A DNA stretch of 63,924 nt from JBMNRY01 sp050944915 (GTDB taxonomy: Bacteria > Bacillota > Limnochordia > JAAZLZ01), in the NCBI GenBank assembly GCA_050944915.1, contig JBMNRY010000001.1:1-63924 (forward strand). The letters are read 5' to 3'. Positions within the stretch are counted from its first letter, which is position 1. Each line of letters begins with the position of its first letter. The translations under genes were made by a program, and so were the position numbers. Of this stretch, positions 8,165 to 16,838 are shown piece after piece. The notes beneath the pieces were generated by a model. It was not told the origin of the DNA. It worked only from the letters and a program-made list of their open reading frames with translations, and made no database searches.

Positions 8165-8205
8165 GGCCTACCTCCAATCGGGAAATATTGGTTCTTCCAC
8201 CATTA

Positions 8206-9063
8206 TTATATATCGACGACCTGTTCTTGGCCAGGGTTCTTGCTTCCCGATCGATTGCGAGGGTAGGAACCTAAAACATGGAGTTCCTTACATTGCCTTT
8301 TCACCGCGGCTAGGGCTTCCTTGGCCGGCGAGAGGAGCCGATGTCCGACGAAATCGATGAAGAAACGATATTGGCCCAAATAACGCTTAGTGGGCCGGGA
8401 TTCGATTTTCGTAAGGTTGATCTGCCTGGTGGCGAATTCCGCCAAGATATGGTACAAAACTCCGGGACCTTCCGAAAGGGGAGTAAAGACGATGGATGTG
8501 AGATCATCCCCCGAGGGAGGAGCATCCCCAGAACCGATGACCAAAAACCGGGAAACATTCTCGGGGGCATCTTGGATGCAGGCAGCGACGATGTCCAAAT
8601 CATAAAGGTCGGCCAAAATCCGGGGGCCGATGGCTAACCCTCCAGCATCGACGAGGTTGGCGGCCGCCTCGGCGGTGCTGGCTGCCCACCGCCGCTCAAC
8701 CTGGGGATAATGCTTATCTAAATAACCGCGACATTGGGCTAGGGCCTGGGGGTGGGAACTAATATACTCCACTGGGCCTTGGGCACCCCGAACCCGCAGC
8801 AGATAATGATCGACGGGAATAACTAATTCCCCCTGGACTAAAGGACGGCCAATCTTAGCTAGATCATCGAGGGTTTGGGTCACTGAACCCTGGAGGGAGT
8901 TCTCTACGGGAACGATGCCTTGGCTGATTTCCCTCGCGGCCAGGGCCTCGAAAACACCGCTGATGCTGGGATAGGGTTGGAGCCTTGCGGCATCACCCTC
9001 CACATATTGCAGCGCCGCCTCTTGACTGAAGGTCCCCTGGGGACCTAAATAGCCGACCTTCAC
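8206..9063 (-). CDS. pheA: Prephenate dehydratase
   Basis: The 285-residue protein converts prephenate to phenylpyruvate in phenylalanine synthesis. The catalytic domain begins MKVGYLGPQGTFSQEAA and contains the VPVENSLQGSV motif near residue 56. A C-terminal ACT domain (about residues 190-265) has the Phe-sensing ESRPTK motif near residue 226, so feedback inhibition by Phe is expected. It starts with GTG right after the aroF stop codon, so the two are co-transcribed from the T-box-controlled promoter. No chorismate mutase domain is fused. Confidence 0.95.
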   Translation of the reverse strand: MKVGYLGPQGTFSQEAALQYVEGDAARLQPYPSISGVFEALAAREISQGIVPVENSLQGSVTQTLDDLAKIGRPLVQGELVIPVDHYLLRVRGAQGPVEYISSHPQALAQCRGYLDKHYPQVERRWAASTAEAAANLVDAGGLAIGPRILADLYDLDIVAACIQDAPENVSRFLVIGSGDAPPSGDDLTSIVFTPLSEGPGVLYHILAEFATRQINLTKIESRPTKRYLGQYRFFIDFVGHRLLSPAKEALAAVKRQCKELHVLGSYPRNRSGSKNPGQEQVVDI

Positions 9064-9897
9064 TTACATCGCCCTCCTCCTTAAGATCTGGTCCATCCAG
9101 CGTATATCATCCATCAACGCCCTAAACTGCTGGGGGCCCAAAGACTGCTCCCCATCACATAGGGCCTGCTCCGGCTGGGGATGGGTCTCGATCATCAACC
9201 CGTGGGCTCCCACACCCAGGGCCGCCTTGGCTAAGGGCAGCACATATTGGCTGCGGCCGCTGGCATGACTGGGATCGACAATGACGGGAAGATGGGTCAG
9301 CTCCTTCACCGCCACCACTCCGGTGATATCGAGGGTATTGCGGAAAGCCGTCTCATAGGTGCGAATACCCCGCTCGCACAAGATCACCCGCTGGTTACCC
9401 CCCGCCATGATGTATTCAGCGGCCAGGAGCCACTCTTCGATGGTGGCCGCCAAGCCCCTCTTGAGCAACACCGGTTTATCTATGCGACCTAGGGTCTTTA
9501 GCAGGGAGAAGTTCTGCATATTCCGGGAGCCCACCTGAAGGATATCTACATACTGGGCCACCAGCTCCACATCGGCCGCCTCCATAACCTCGGAGATGGT
9601 GGGCAACCCAACCCTAGCCCCCGCTTCCTGAAGGATGGCCAACCCTTCCTCCCCCAGCCCCTGGAAGCTGTAGGGTGATGTGCGGGGCTTAAAGGCACCG
9701 CCCCGTAGGATGGTCCCCCCGGCCTCCCGGACCATTTCCGCGGCGGCAAACATCTGCTCCCGGCTTTCCACCGCGCAAGGCCCAGCGATAATGGTCAAAT
9801 TGTCCCCCCCGACCATGGTCTGACCGACGGAAATGACGGTGTCGGCTCCCTTGCGGGCCACGAGGCTGGCCCCTTCTAAAACTCCCTTTGTCAACAT
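9064..9897 (-). CDS. aroF: DAHP synthase, AroF/KDOPS-like (type I beta)
   Basis: It makes 3-deoxy-D-arabino-heptulosonate 7-phosphate from PEP and erythrose 4-phosphate, the first shikimate-pathway step. The 277-residue protein shows IIAGPCAVES, RGGAFKPRTSPYSFQGLG, LLKRGL and VDPSHASGR, the active-site motifs of the type I beta class. I place the start at ATG 9897 (AGGGGGGC ribosome site); a longer frame would run into the T-box terminator. The protein lacks both the N-terminal ferredoxin-like domain of Thermotoga-type enzymes and the chorismate-mutase domain of B. subtilis AroA, so control may rest mainly on the T-box. pheA follows directly. Confidence 0.93.
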   Translation of the reverse strand: MLTKGVLEGASLVARKGADTVISVGQTMVGGDNLTIIAGPCAVESREQMFAAAEMVREAGGTILRGGAFKPRTSPYSFQGLGEEGLAILQEAGARVGLPTISEVMEAADVELVAQYVDILQVGSRNMQNFSLLKTLGRIDKPVLLKRGLAATIEEWLLAAEYIMAGGNQRVILCERGIRTYETAFRNTLDITGVVAVKELTHLPVIVDPSHASGRSQYVLPLAKAALGVGAHGLMIETHPQPEQALCDGEQSLGPQQFRALMDDIRWMDQILRRRAM

Positions 9898-9914
9898 GCT
9901 ATCGCCCCCCTGGA

Positions 9915-10195
9915 AATAAAAAAACTTCCCATCCACTAAGGGACGAGAAGTAAATCTTCCGCGGTACCACCCAAATTGGCTTCCATGAAGCCCACTCCAT
10001 AGGATACCTCTCACTAAGTAAGACCGATATCCCCTTCCCTGATAACGGCGGAAGTCCCGATGGAACCTACTCTCCTTTCAGCTCCACAGCTTCGGAGAGA
10101 ACTTCAGTTAACTACCTGGCACCGGGCTCCCACCTTTCCCCGGCTCTCTGGGCCCATGCGGCTAACCTACTTTTCTCCTGCATCGCTTTTGGTCG
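9915..10195 (-). promoter_or_regulatory. T-box riboswitch controlling aroF-pheA (probably tRNA-Phe)
   Basis: On the minus strand the leader has an AGAGAGCC/GGTGGGAGCC Stem I distal region, an AGUA element opposite a GAA, the T-box sequence GGGTGGTACCGCGG (about 9960-9973), and a terminator of 11 paired positions (9924-9951) followed by seven U. The base helix GGAGA/UCUCC places the triplet UUC (plus-strand 10099-10101) at the specifier position, which reads as Phe and fits the operon. The specifier call is my own fold by eye. Confidence 0.88.
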
Positions 10196-10211
10196 ATGAT
10201 ATTTGACGCTA

Positions 10212-10240
10212 ATACTAACACAGACATCTCCAAGTTGCAA
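10212..10240 (-). promoter_or_regulatory. Promoter of the aroF-pheA T-box leader
   Basis: TTGCAA (10235-10240) and TAGTAT (10212-10217) are spaced 17 nt apart on the minus strand, just upstream of the T-box leader. Confidence 0.55.
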
Positions 10241-10248
10241 ACCCGTTT

Positions 10249-11097
10249 CTAGGCCTCTATTTGGCTCCTTCCCTTTCTGGGACCAAATTTATTCCACCAA
10301 TCTTGGGCATACTTTCGATTATGGAGCTTTTCGGCCCCTTCCTTCTCTTCAGCCGTCGGCTCCCCGGGCTGGTAGGTAAATCCTAATATTTGGGACCAGG
10401 CTAGGGCCAAGGTGGGCCAAACCCCGTCAAAATCAAGTTCAGGTTGGAAATCCCGCAAAGCCCGGGAGCGCTTCTCCATCATTTTCAGGAAGGCTTGGCG
10501 CCGTTTCTCCGTGGGGAAATGGAGAATCTGGGCTAAGACCTCCCCGGTAGAAACTAAAGGGATGGAGCCGTGTTGCAGGATGGCTCCCCGCCGCCGGGTT
10601 TGGGCGCTGCCCACCAGCTTGGCCCCTTGGGCCACCACTTCGTACCAGCAAGGAGCATCGAAACAAGCGGCCGTATCCCCTAGCCCCCGCCGGTGGCGGC
10701 CTTGGGGCTGGGGAGCCAAATCTACCGGTAGGCCTAGCTTCCTTAGCCCTTCGACGATCCCTTGGGCTAGGACTTTATAAGAGGCCGTCACCCCGGAGGG
10801 CAATCCCGGCCAATCCTCGGGCAGAATCAGACTATAGGTGATCTCCTCCCCGTGGAGGATGGCCCGACCACCGGTGGGCCGCCGTACCACATCGATACCG
10901 AGGCTAGTACAGGCCGACCAATGGATCTCCTCGCTATTTTGAAAATAGCCGATGGTCAAAGTGGTGGGCCGCCACCGATAAAAACGCAAAACCGGGGGGG
11001 CACCGGCGGCGACGCCCTCAAGCAAAGCTTCATCGAGGGCCATATTCCAAAAACCCGTCCGGTGCCCATGGATCATCAGGCGCCATTGTTGGGTCAC
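10249..11097 (-). CDS. lipM: Lipoate/octanoyl transferase of the LipM/LplA family
   Basis: The protein belongs to the biotin/lipoyl-ligase fold, with RRPTGGRAILHGEEITYSL (substrate loop) and the Cys motif ACFDAPCWYEV that marks LipM-type octanoyl-[ACP]:GcvH transferases. LipM moves octanoyl groups from acyl carrier protein to the lipoyl Lys of GcvH. As last gene of the glycine cleavage operon it probably supplies GcvH. I prefer GTG 11097, which overlaps the gcvPB stop as GTGA; a GTG six codons upstream (11115) is possible. Ligase (LplA) activity is the main alternative. Confidence 0.85.
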   Translation of the reverse strand: MTQQWRLMIHGHRTGFWNMALDEALLEGVAAGAPPVLRFYRWRPTTLTIGYFQNSEEIHWSACTSLGIDVVRRPTGGRAILHGEEITYSLILPEDWPGLPSGVTASYKVLAQGIVEGLRKLGLPVDLAPQPQGRHRRGLGDTAACFDAPCWYEVVAQGAKLVGSAQTRRRGAILQHGSIPLVSTGEVLAQILHFPTEKRRQAFLKMMEKRSRALRDFQPELDFDGVWPTLALAWSQILGFTYQPGEPTAEEKEGAEKLHNRKYAQDWWNKFGPRKGRSQIEA

Positions 11098-12557
11098 GAT
11101 GTACCCTTCTTCCACCGGAGGTTTAGCTGACGGGCCGCCAAGGTTTCATCCAACCGACCGACATAGGTGGTATAGGGAGCCCCTTGTACCTTTTCCGGTT
11201 CCTCCTCAATTTCCTGGGCGATCTGGATCATCACCTGGGCGAAACCATCGAGGGTTTCCTTGGTTTCTGTTTCCGTCGGTTCGATCATCATCGCCTCATC
11301 GACGATGAGGGGGAAGTAGACCGTAGGAGCGTGGTAACCGAAATCAAGGAGCCTTTTGGCGATATCCAGGGTCCGGACCCCCCGCTCTTTCCGCTGCTTC
11401 TCCGCGGAAAGGACAAATTCGTGTTTACAATACCGGGGATAGGCTACCTCGTAGTAATCCTTCAGAAGATGGAGCAAATAGTTGGCGTTGAGGACTGCAT
11501 CTTCGCTGGCCTGGCGTAGACCTTCTGGACCCATCATCCGGATATAGGTATAAGCCCGGACTAAAACGCCGAAATTTCCGTAGAAACCCTTAATAGGCCC
11601 GATGGATTGGGGCCGATGGTAATCGAAGTAGTACCGACCCTGCCCATCGACGCCGATGGTGGGCGTTGGCAGGAAGGGAGCTAGCTCATCGCTGACCGCG
11701 ATGGGACCTGCCCCCGGTCCGCCGCCACCATGGGGTGTGGAGAAGGTTTTATGGAGGTTGAAATGGACGATATCAAAGCCCATATCCCCCGGTCGACTGA
11801 TGCCTAAGTTGGCATTCATATTGGCCCCATCGTAGTAGAGGAGCCCACCGGCCTCATGGACCAACTGGGTGATCTCCAGGATGTTTTCATCGAAAAGCCC
11901 CAAAGTATTAGGGTTGGTTAGCATCAAACCGGCAGTTTGGGGTCCAAGGAGTTCCCGCAAACGTTCCACATCGACGCCACCCCGTTCATCGGAAGGAACT
12001 TCGACCACGTCATAACCACACATGGCTGCCGTAGCCGGGTTGGTCCCGTGGGCAGCATCGGGAACGATGATCTCCCGCCGTTTTGCGTCGCCCCGGGATT
12101 TATGGTAGGCCTTGATTAACAACAAGCCGACCAATTCTCCATGGGCGCCAGCGGCAGGATGGAGGGTCACATGGGGTAAGCCGGCGATTTCCCCTAAATA
12201 GCCACAGAGGCGGTCCATAAGCTCTAAGGCCCCTTGAACCGTTTCCTCGGGCTGATAGGGATGGAGAAGGGCGAATCCCGGCAACCCAGCGGCATCTTCG
12301 TTGATCCGCGGATTATACTTCATGGTACAGGATCCTAAGGGATAAAAGCCCACATCGACCCCATGGTTGAGCCTAGATAATTGGGTAAAGTGGCGGACGA
12401 CCTCCAGTTCACTGACTTCCGGCAGCTCCGGGGGAGATTCTCGCAAGTACTCAGGGGGGAGCAAATCGGCAACCGGTTTTGTAGGCACATCATTATCCGG
12501 CAACCGGTAACCCCTTCGCCCCGGCGAACCCATGGAAAAAAGCAGGGGTATGGACAT
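11094..12557 (-). CDS. gcvPB: Glycine dehydrogenase (decarboxylating) subunit 2
   Basis: The 487-residue subunit carries the PLP site of the split P-protein: the Schiff-base Lys lies in NLHKTFSTPHGGGGPG near residue 270. With GcvPA it decarboxylates glycine and passes the aminomethyl group to lipoyl-GcvH. Other conserved segments are GSCTMKYNP near residue 75 and HGTNPATAAMCGY. Its ribosome site GGGGAGGTG lies within the last codons of gcvPA, so translation is coupled. lipM overlaps its stop. Confidence 0.96.
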   Translation of the reverse strand: MSIPLLFSMGSPGRRGYRLPDNDVPTKPVADLLPPEYLRESPPELPEVSELEVVRHFTQLSRLNHGVDVGFYPLGSCTMKYNPRINEDAAGLPGFALLHPYQPEETVQGALELMDRLCGYLGEIAGLPHVTLHPAAGAHGELVGLLLIKAYHKSRGDAKRREIIVPDAAHGTNPATAAMCGYDVVEVPSDERGGVDVERLRELLGPQTAGLMLTNPNTLGLFDENILEITQLVHEAGGLLYYDGANMNANLGISRPGDMGFDIVHFNLHKTFSTPHGGGGPGAGPIAVSDELAPFLPTPTIGVDGQGRYYFDYHRPQSIGPIKGFYGNFGVLVRAYTYIRMMGPEGLRQASEDAVLNANYLLHLLKDYYEVAYPRYCKHEFVLSAEKQRKERGVRTLDIAKRLLDFGYHAPTVYFPLIVDEAMMIEPTETETKETLDGFAQVMIQIAQEIEEEPEKVQGAPYTTYVGRLDETLAARQLNLRWKKGTS

Positions 12558-12559
12558 GC

Positions 12560-13894
12560 TTACACCTCCCCTAAAACTTCGACCAAACGGTCGATTTCGG
12601 CTTTTGTTCTCGCTTCAGTCACACAGAAGAGGAGGCAGTCATCCAACTGGGGATAAAATCTCCCTAAGGGTAAGCCTCCGATGATTCCAGCCTCGAGGAG
12701 TCGCCCTTCGATGGCTTGGATATCCATCGTTGTGCGGACGACGAACTCTTTGAAAAAGGGCCCCGGTTTGCCGGCCTCAAAACCCGGCAGACTACAGATT
12801 TGTTCCTGGGCGTAATGGGCCTTCTGCAGGGATTGGCGAGCCACTTCCCCTAAACCCTCCGGCCCCAGGAGGGACAAATAAATGGTGGCTACTAGGGCGT
12901 TTAGGGCCTGGTTGGAACAAATATTCGATGTAGCCCTTTCCCGACGGATATGTTGTTCTCTGGCCTGTAAAGTCAAGACAAAGCCCGGCTGTCCCCGGTT
13001 GTCGACGGTAGCCCCTACGATGCGACCAGGCATCCGCCGAACGTACTTATCCCTGGTGGCGAAGAAACCTAAGTAGGGTCCGCCAAAACTGAGGGGATTG
13101 CCTAAGGCTTGCCCTTCTCCGACGACGATATCGGCTCCATAGGATCCTGGGGCTTCGAGGAGCCCTAAGGAGATAGGATCGACACAGGCTACATACAAAG
13201 CTCCCGCTTCATGGATGGGTTCCGCCAGCTCCCGTACCTTCTCCAGACGACCGAAGAAGTTGGGATGTTGAATCAACACACCGGCGGTGTCCCCATCGAG
13301 ATGGGCCCGAAGCACTTCAGGATCTAACCCATCTTCCGCGGGGATCTCCACCAATTCCAAACCGCGGCTTTCCAAGTAGACGGCGGTAATTTGGCGGTAC
13401 AGAGGATGGATGGTGGTCGGCGCCAGGATTTTCCCGCGGCGGGTGATACCGCAGGCCATAATGGCCGCCTCGGCTAGGGCCGTCGGTCCGTCATACATGG
13501 AAGCATTGGCCACATCCATCTCGGTGAGCAAACAGATCATCGTTTGGTATTCGTAGATAGCCTGCAGCACACCCTGGCTGATCTCCGCCTGGTAGGGCGT
13601 ATAAGCGGTCAAAAATTCCCCCCGGCTGATGATATGGCCGATGACCCGCGGGATTAGGTGCTCATAGGCACCAGCCCCTCTAAAACAAACATACTGACCT
13701 AAATGGCCGTTCTTGTTGGCCAGCTCCTGCAGATCCCGCCACACATCCCTTTCCGCTAAGGGTGCGGGTAGATCCAAGGAACCTTGAAACCGGACTTCCT
13801 GAGGGATATCGGCGAAGAGTTCTTCAACGGAATCAAGACCTAAGGCCTCCAACATAGCCCGACGATCGGCTTCGGTAACAGGGGTAAACCCCAT
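12560..13894 (-). CDS. gcvPA: Glycine dehydrogenase (decarboxylating) subunit 1
   Basis: The 444-residue protein is the N-terminal half of the split P-protein: YTPYQAEISQGVLQAIYEYQTMI, MYDGPTALAEAA and SFGGPYLGFFA motifs are present. It has no PLP Lys of its own and forms the heterotetramer with GcvPB. Split P-proteins are typical of Bacillota and archaea, in contrast to the single gcvP of proteobacteria. It lies between gcvH and gcvPB with short gaps. Confidence 0.96.
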   Translation of the reverse strand: MGFTPVTEADRRAMLEALGLDSVEELFADIPQEVRFQGSLDLPAPLAERDVWRDLQELANKNGHLGQYVCFRGAGAYEHLIPRVIGHIISRGEFLTAYTPYQAEISQGVLQAIYEYQTMICLLTEMDVANASMYDGPTALAEAAIMACGITRRGKILAPTTIHPLYRQITAVYLESRGLELVEIPAEDGLDPEVLRAHLDGDTAGVLIQHPNFFGRLEKVRELAEPIHEAGALYVACVDPISLGLLEAPGSYGADIVVGEGQALGNPLSFGGPYLGFFATRDKYVRRMPGRIVGATVDNRGQPGFVLTLQAREQHIRRERATSNICSNQALNALVATIYLSLLGPEGLGEVARQSLQKAHYAQEQICSLPGFEAGKPGPFFKEFVVRTTMDIQAIEGRLLEAGIIGGLPLGRFYPQLDDCLLFCVTEARTKAEIDRLVEVLGEV

Positions 13895-13915
13895 CTTCCC
13901 TCGACCTCCTTTAGC

Positions 13916-14302
13916 CTAGGCTTCGATTTGCTTTTCATACTCCTCGGCGCTGAGCAGACCTTCCATTTCCTTAGGATCGGCCGGCTCTAATACACATAAC
14001 CAACCATCTCCATAGGGATCCTCATTGATCAATTCCGGTTTGTCTTCCAAAGCTTCGTTGACTTCCACTACCCGTCCCCCGATGGGCGCGTAGATATCAG
14101 ACACGGCCTTCACCGATTCCACTACCCCTAAGGTATCCCCCGCCTTAACTTCCGCGTCCAGGGTAGGCAGTTCAACGAAGACCACATCGCCCAACTCCTT
14201 TTGGGCAAAATCGGTGATCCCCACGTAAACCCGCTCCCCGTCCACCTTAAGCCATTCGTGTTCCGCCGTATACTTAAGTTCTTTAGGATTCATGCTCCTC
14301 AT
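13916..14302 (-). CDS. gcvH: Glycine cleavage system H protein
   Basis: The 128-residue carrier has the lipoyl-domain fold, with the lipoylated Lys in GVVESVKAVSDIYAPI near residue 68 and the C-terminal DPYGDGWLC motif. It shuttles the aminomethyl group between the P, T and L proteins. The start ATG 14302 follows AGGAGAAAGG; an ATG three codons later would also give a full protein. L protein (lipoamide dehydrogenase) is not in this operon and must be elsewhere. Confidence 0.97.
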   Translation of the reverse strand: MRSMNPKELKYTAEHEWLKVDGERVYVGITDFAQKELGDVVFVELPTLDAEVKAGDTLGVVESVKAVSDIYAPIGGRVVEVNEALEDKPELINEDPYGDGWLCVLEPADPKEMEGLLSAEEYEKQIEA

Positions 14303-14317
14303 CCTTTCTCCTGGAGA

Positions 14318-15385
14318 TTAAACGAAGGATCGGCCCACCACCTGGGCCCCATAGGTCTTATTGCGGACCATGACCGTCACTTCCTGTCCCTTCTCCCAAG
14401 CGGGAGGGGCTAAATAGGCCATGGCGATGGGTTTGCCTAAGGTGGGCGACATAGTGCCGCTGGTGATGACCCCGACCTCTTCTTCACCGAAGAAAACTTT
14501 GTAACCTTGCCTGGGGATAGCCCGTTCCAGCATCAAAAGACCGCATAATTTCCGCTCTACCCCCTCCTCCCGCTGTTTAAGCAGGGCTTCCTTACCGATA
14601 AAATGGCCCTTATCCCATTTCACTACCCAACCTAAGCCCGCTTCCAGCGGCGTGGTAGACGAATCGATATCATTGCCGTAAAGGGGGAAGCCCTTTTCCA
14701 AACGCAAGGTATCCCGGGCTCCTAAACCGACGGGCTCCAAAGAATCGCCCCCAACCTCCAGGAGCCGATCCCAAAGCCGGACAGCTTCCCCGGCGGGCAG
14801 ATAGATCTCTAAACCCTTTTCCCCGGTATAACCTGTATGGGATATTAAACACTGGATGCCGTCCATTTCCCCTTCCACATGGGTGAAGGGAGCTAAATTC
14901 CCGAGGGACAAAGGAGTAAGCTTTTGGCAGATTTCCATGGAGAGGGGACCTTGGACTGCGATCAACGCTATGTCCTCGGTCAGATCGGCCATCTCCGCCC
15001 GTCCGTCGTTGATCTCGGTGATCCATTCCCAATCCCGCTCCCGGTTGGCGGCATTGACGACTAATAGATAGTCTTCGGGTCGGCGATAAACGATGATGTC
15101 ATCGATGATGCCCCCCTCCGGATTGCAAAGGAGGGTGTACTGGGCTTGACCGGGCTCCAACTTGGCCACATCGTTGGTCAGCAATTCCTGGAGGACCTCT
15201 AAAGCCTCAGAGCCGCCGACGGCGAATTCCCCCATATGGGATAGATCGAAGATACCGCTTTCCCGGCGAACGGCGTGGTGCTCTTCGATGATCCCCCGGT
15301 AGGAGACAGGCATCTGCCAGCCGGCAAAATCGATCATTTTCGCCCCTAGTTCCACATGTTTGGCATACAACGGCGTTTGTCGCAA
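14318..15385 (-). CDS. gcvT: Aminomethyltransferase (glycine cleavage T protein)
   Basis: The 355-residue protein transfers the one-carbon unit from aminomethyl-lipoyl-GcvH to tetrahydrofolate, releasing ammonia. It begins with the family pattern RQTPLYAKHVELGAKMIDFAGWQMP and has the LSHMGEF and GYTGEKGLEIY motifs and a C-terminal barrel with GTMSPTLGKPIAMAY. First gene of the gcvT-gcvH-gcvPA-gcvPB-lipM operon. I looked for a glycine riboswitch in the 196 nt upstream and did not recognise one. Confidence 0.97.
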   Translation of the reverse strand: MRQTPLYAKHVELGAKMIDFAGWQMPVSYRGIIEEHHAVRRESGIFDLSHMGEFAVGGSEALEVLQELLTNDVAKLEPGQAQYTLLCNPEGGIIDDIIVYRRPEDYLLVVNAANRERDWEWITEINDGRAEMADLTEDIALIAVQGPLSMEICQKLTPLSLGNLAPFTHVEGEMDGIQCLISHTGYTGEKGLEIYLPAGEAVRLWDRLLEVGGDSLEPVGLGARDTLRLEKGFPLYGNDIDSSTTPLEAGLGWVVKWDKGHFIGKEALLKQREEGVERKLCGLLMLERAIPRQGYKVFFGEEEVGVITSGTMSPTLGKPIAMAYLAPPAWEKGQEVTVMVRNKTYGAQVVGRSFV

Positions 15386-15581
15386 CTTTCTCCCTTCCTT
15401 TCTCCCCTTTCCCCTTCGGTAACCTCCCGTGGGATTAATTTATATACTAGAAGGAGAACGGTATTTTACCTCCCGGGAAAGGAGGCTTGGCAGTGGAAGC
15501 TTTATTGCGTTGGCTTCTCAACCCCTGGCTGAATTGGCGCAAAAAGACGATGTTAATCGTTTGGAAAAGGAGCAAGTAGGC

Positions 15582-16502
15582 CTACGCCTTATAAACAGGT
15601 GTACACCAATGACGGTATGCCTCCACTTGCCCCTTCACAACTTTAAAGTAGAGTTCTTGGATTTCCTTGCTAATGGGACCGATTTTTCCGTCTCCCAAAG
15701 GCCGCCGATCGATTTCCACCACGGGGCTGACTTGGGCACCGGTGCCGACAAAGAAGGCTTCATCAGCCACATATAATTCCGTCCGGTCGATCTCCCGCTC
15801 CACCACAGGCAAGTCTAATTCGGCCCGAGCCAGTTCGATGATCGTCGCCCTGGTCACCCCTTCTAAGATGTCGGCGGTGACCGGCGTGGTGATCAAGGTG
15901 CCGTTCCGGACGATGAACAGGTTCTCGGCGCTTCCTTCGGAAACATGGCCATCTTTGGTTAGGAAGATGGCTTCATCATAACCATCATCGAGGGCTTCGC
16001 TTTTAGCTAGAGCCGCATTAACATAGGCACCGGTGACTTTGGCCCGCATGGGGATCATATTGTCGCTGATATGGGTCCAGCTGGAGACCCGAGCCCGCAA
16101 CCCTTTGTTCAAGTCTAGATACTCCCCAAAGGGTACGGCAAAAACAAGGAAGCCATCTTCGATACCGGTCAAGCGCACACCGATGGCTTCCGTCTTTTTA
16201 TAAACTACAGGTCTTAGATACATATCCTCTTTTAAACCATCCCGTTTCAATAAATCAACGGTGATCTGACATAACTCCTCGGGGGTATAGCCCATAGACA
16301 TCCCTAAGATCTTGGCCGAATCCTCCAACCGCTGGTAATGTTCCAGCTGGCGGAAAATCAATAATTCCTCTTCTTCCTCGGACCAGTAAGCCCTGATCCC
16401 TTCAAAACAGGCTGTCCCATAGAGAAAGGCATGGGTCATAACGCCGATTTTTGCATCCTCTAAGGGTACAAATTGATCTTCAAAAAAGGCATATAGTTTC
16501 AT
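15582..16502 (-). CDS. ilvE: Branched-chain amino-acid aminotransferase (class IV PLP)
   Basis: The 306-residue protein belongs to the fold-type IV aminotransferases: GTACFEGIRAY near residue 30, the Lys of the PLP imine near AKVTGAYVNAALAKSEA, and EGSAENLFIVRNG. It interconverts Leu, Ile and Val with their 2-oxo acids. D-amino-acid transaminases and aminodeoxychorismate lyases share the fold, but length and the N-terminal motif favour IlvE. It has an AGGAGG ribosome site and a leader with two hairpins. Confidence 0.92.
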   Translation of the reverse strand: MKLYAFFEDQFVPLEDAKIGVMTHAFLYGTACFEGIRAYWSEEEEELLIFRQLEHYQRLEDSAKILGMSMGYTPEELCQITVDLLKRDGLKEDMYLRPVVYKKTEAIGVRLTGIEDGFLVFAVPFGEYLDLNKGLRARVSSWTHISDNMIPMRAKVTGAYVNAALAKSEALDDGYDEAIFLTKDGHVSEGSAENLFIVRNGTLITTPVTADILEGVTRATIIELARAELDLPVVEREIDRTELYVADEAFFVGTGAQVSPVVEIDRRPLGDGKIGPISKEIQELYFKVVKGQVEAYRHWCTPVYKA

Positions 16503-16525
16503 CCATCTAACCTCCTAAAAACACT

Positions 16526-16597
16526 AGGTTGTCCCAAAAGACAGCCTATCGTCAGACATCTTAAATGAGCCGACCACCATCTATGGGTAGGCTCATT
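16526..16597 (-). promoter_or_regulatory. Two hairpins in the ilvE leader
   Basis: Hairpin 1 (16526-16547): AGGTTGTC / GACAGCCT, eight paired positions with one wobble and a 6-nt loop. Hairpin 2 (16564-16597): AATGAGCC / GGCTCATT with an 18-nt interior. Both lie between the YkvI-like gene and ilvE on the minus strand. No T-box core or known riboswitch motif was recognised. The rest of this 336-base gap (16503-16838) shows nothing I can name. Confidence 0.45.
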
Positions 16598-16838
16598 CTT
16601 TGCTTGATGACTCCTTTTTTTCCACCAAAACAACAACCATAGATGGAAGAGGAATATCTTCCTGGCCTGGGCGGCCCTAGTCCCTCCTGTCCACTATTTT
16701 CCGTCCCCATTAGTTATTCCTTTTCTCCCGTTAATCATCCCTCCCAGGAGGGCCAAGGAATCCGATGGCCGATATCCCTCCGGGGCCAACCAGCAATTGT
16801 CTAATTGTTCCACAACAAAAGAAGGAACTCCTCTTTGT

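Noticed and set aside
9898..10014. N-terminal extension of AroF by 39 residues
   Set aside because: It reads through the T-box terminator; ATG 9897 has a good ribosome site.
15386..15581. Glycine riboswitch upstream of gcvT, or in the ilvE-gcvT gap
   Set aside because: I searched both strands for the aptamer core motifs and found none. Only a ribosome site and AT-rich promoter-like bases are visible.
15429..15776. 115-codon plus-strand frame overlapping the end of ilvE
   Set aside because: It overlaps the conserved 3' end of ilvE antisense, has no family motif, and its composition follows the shadow frame.
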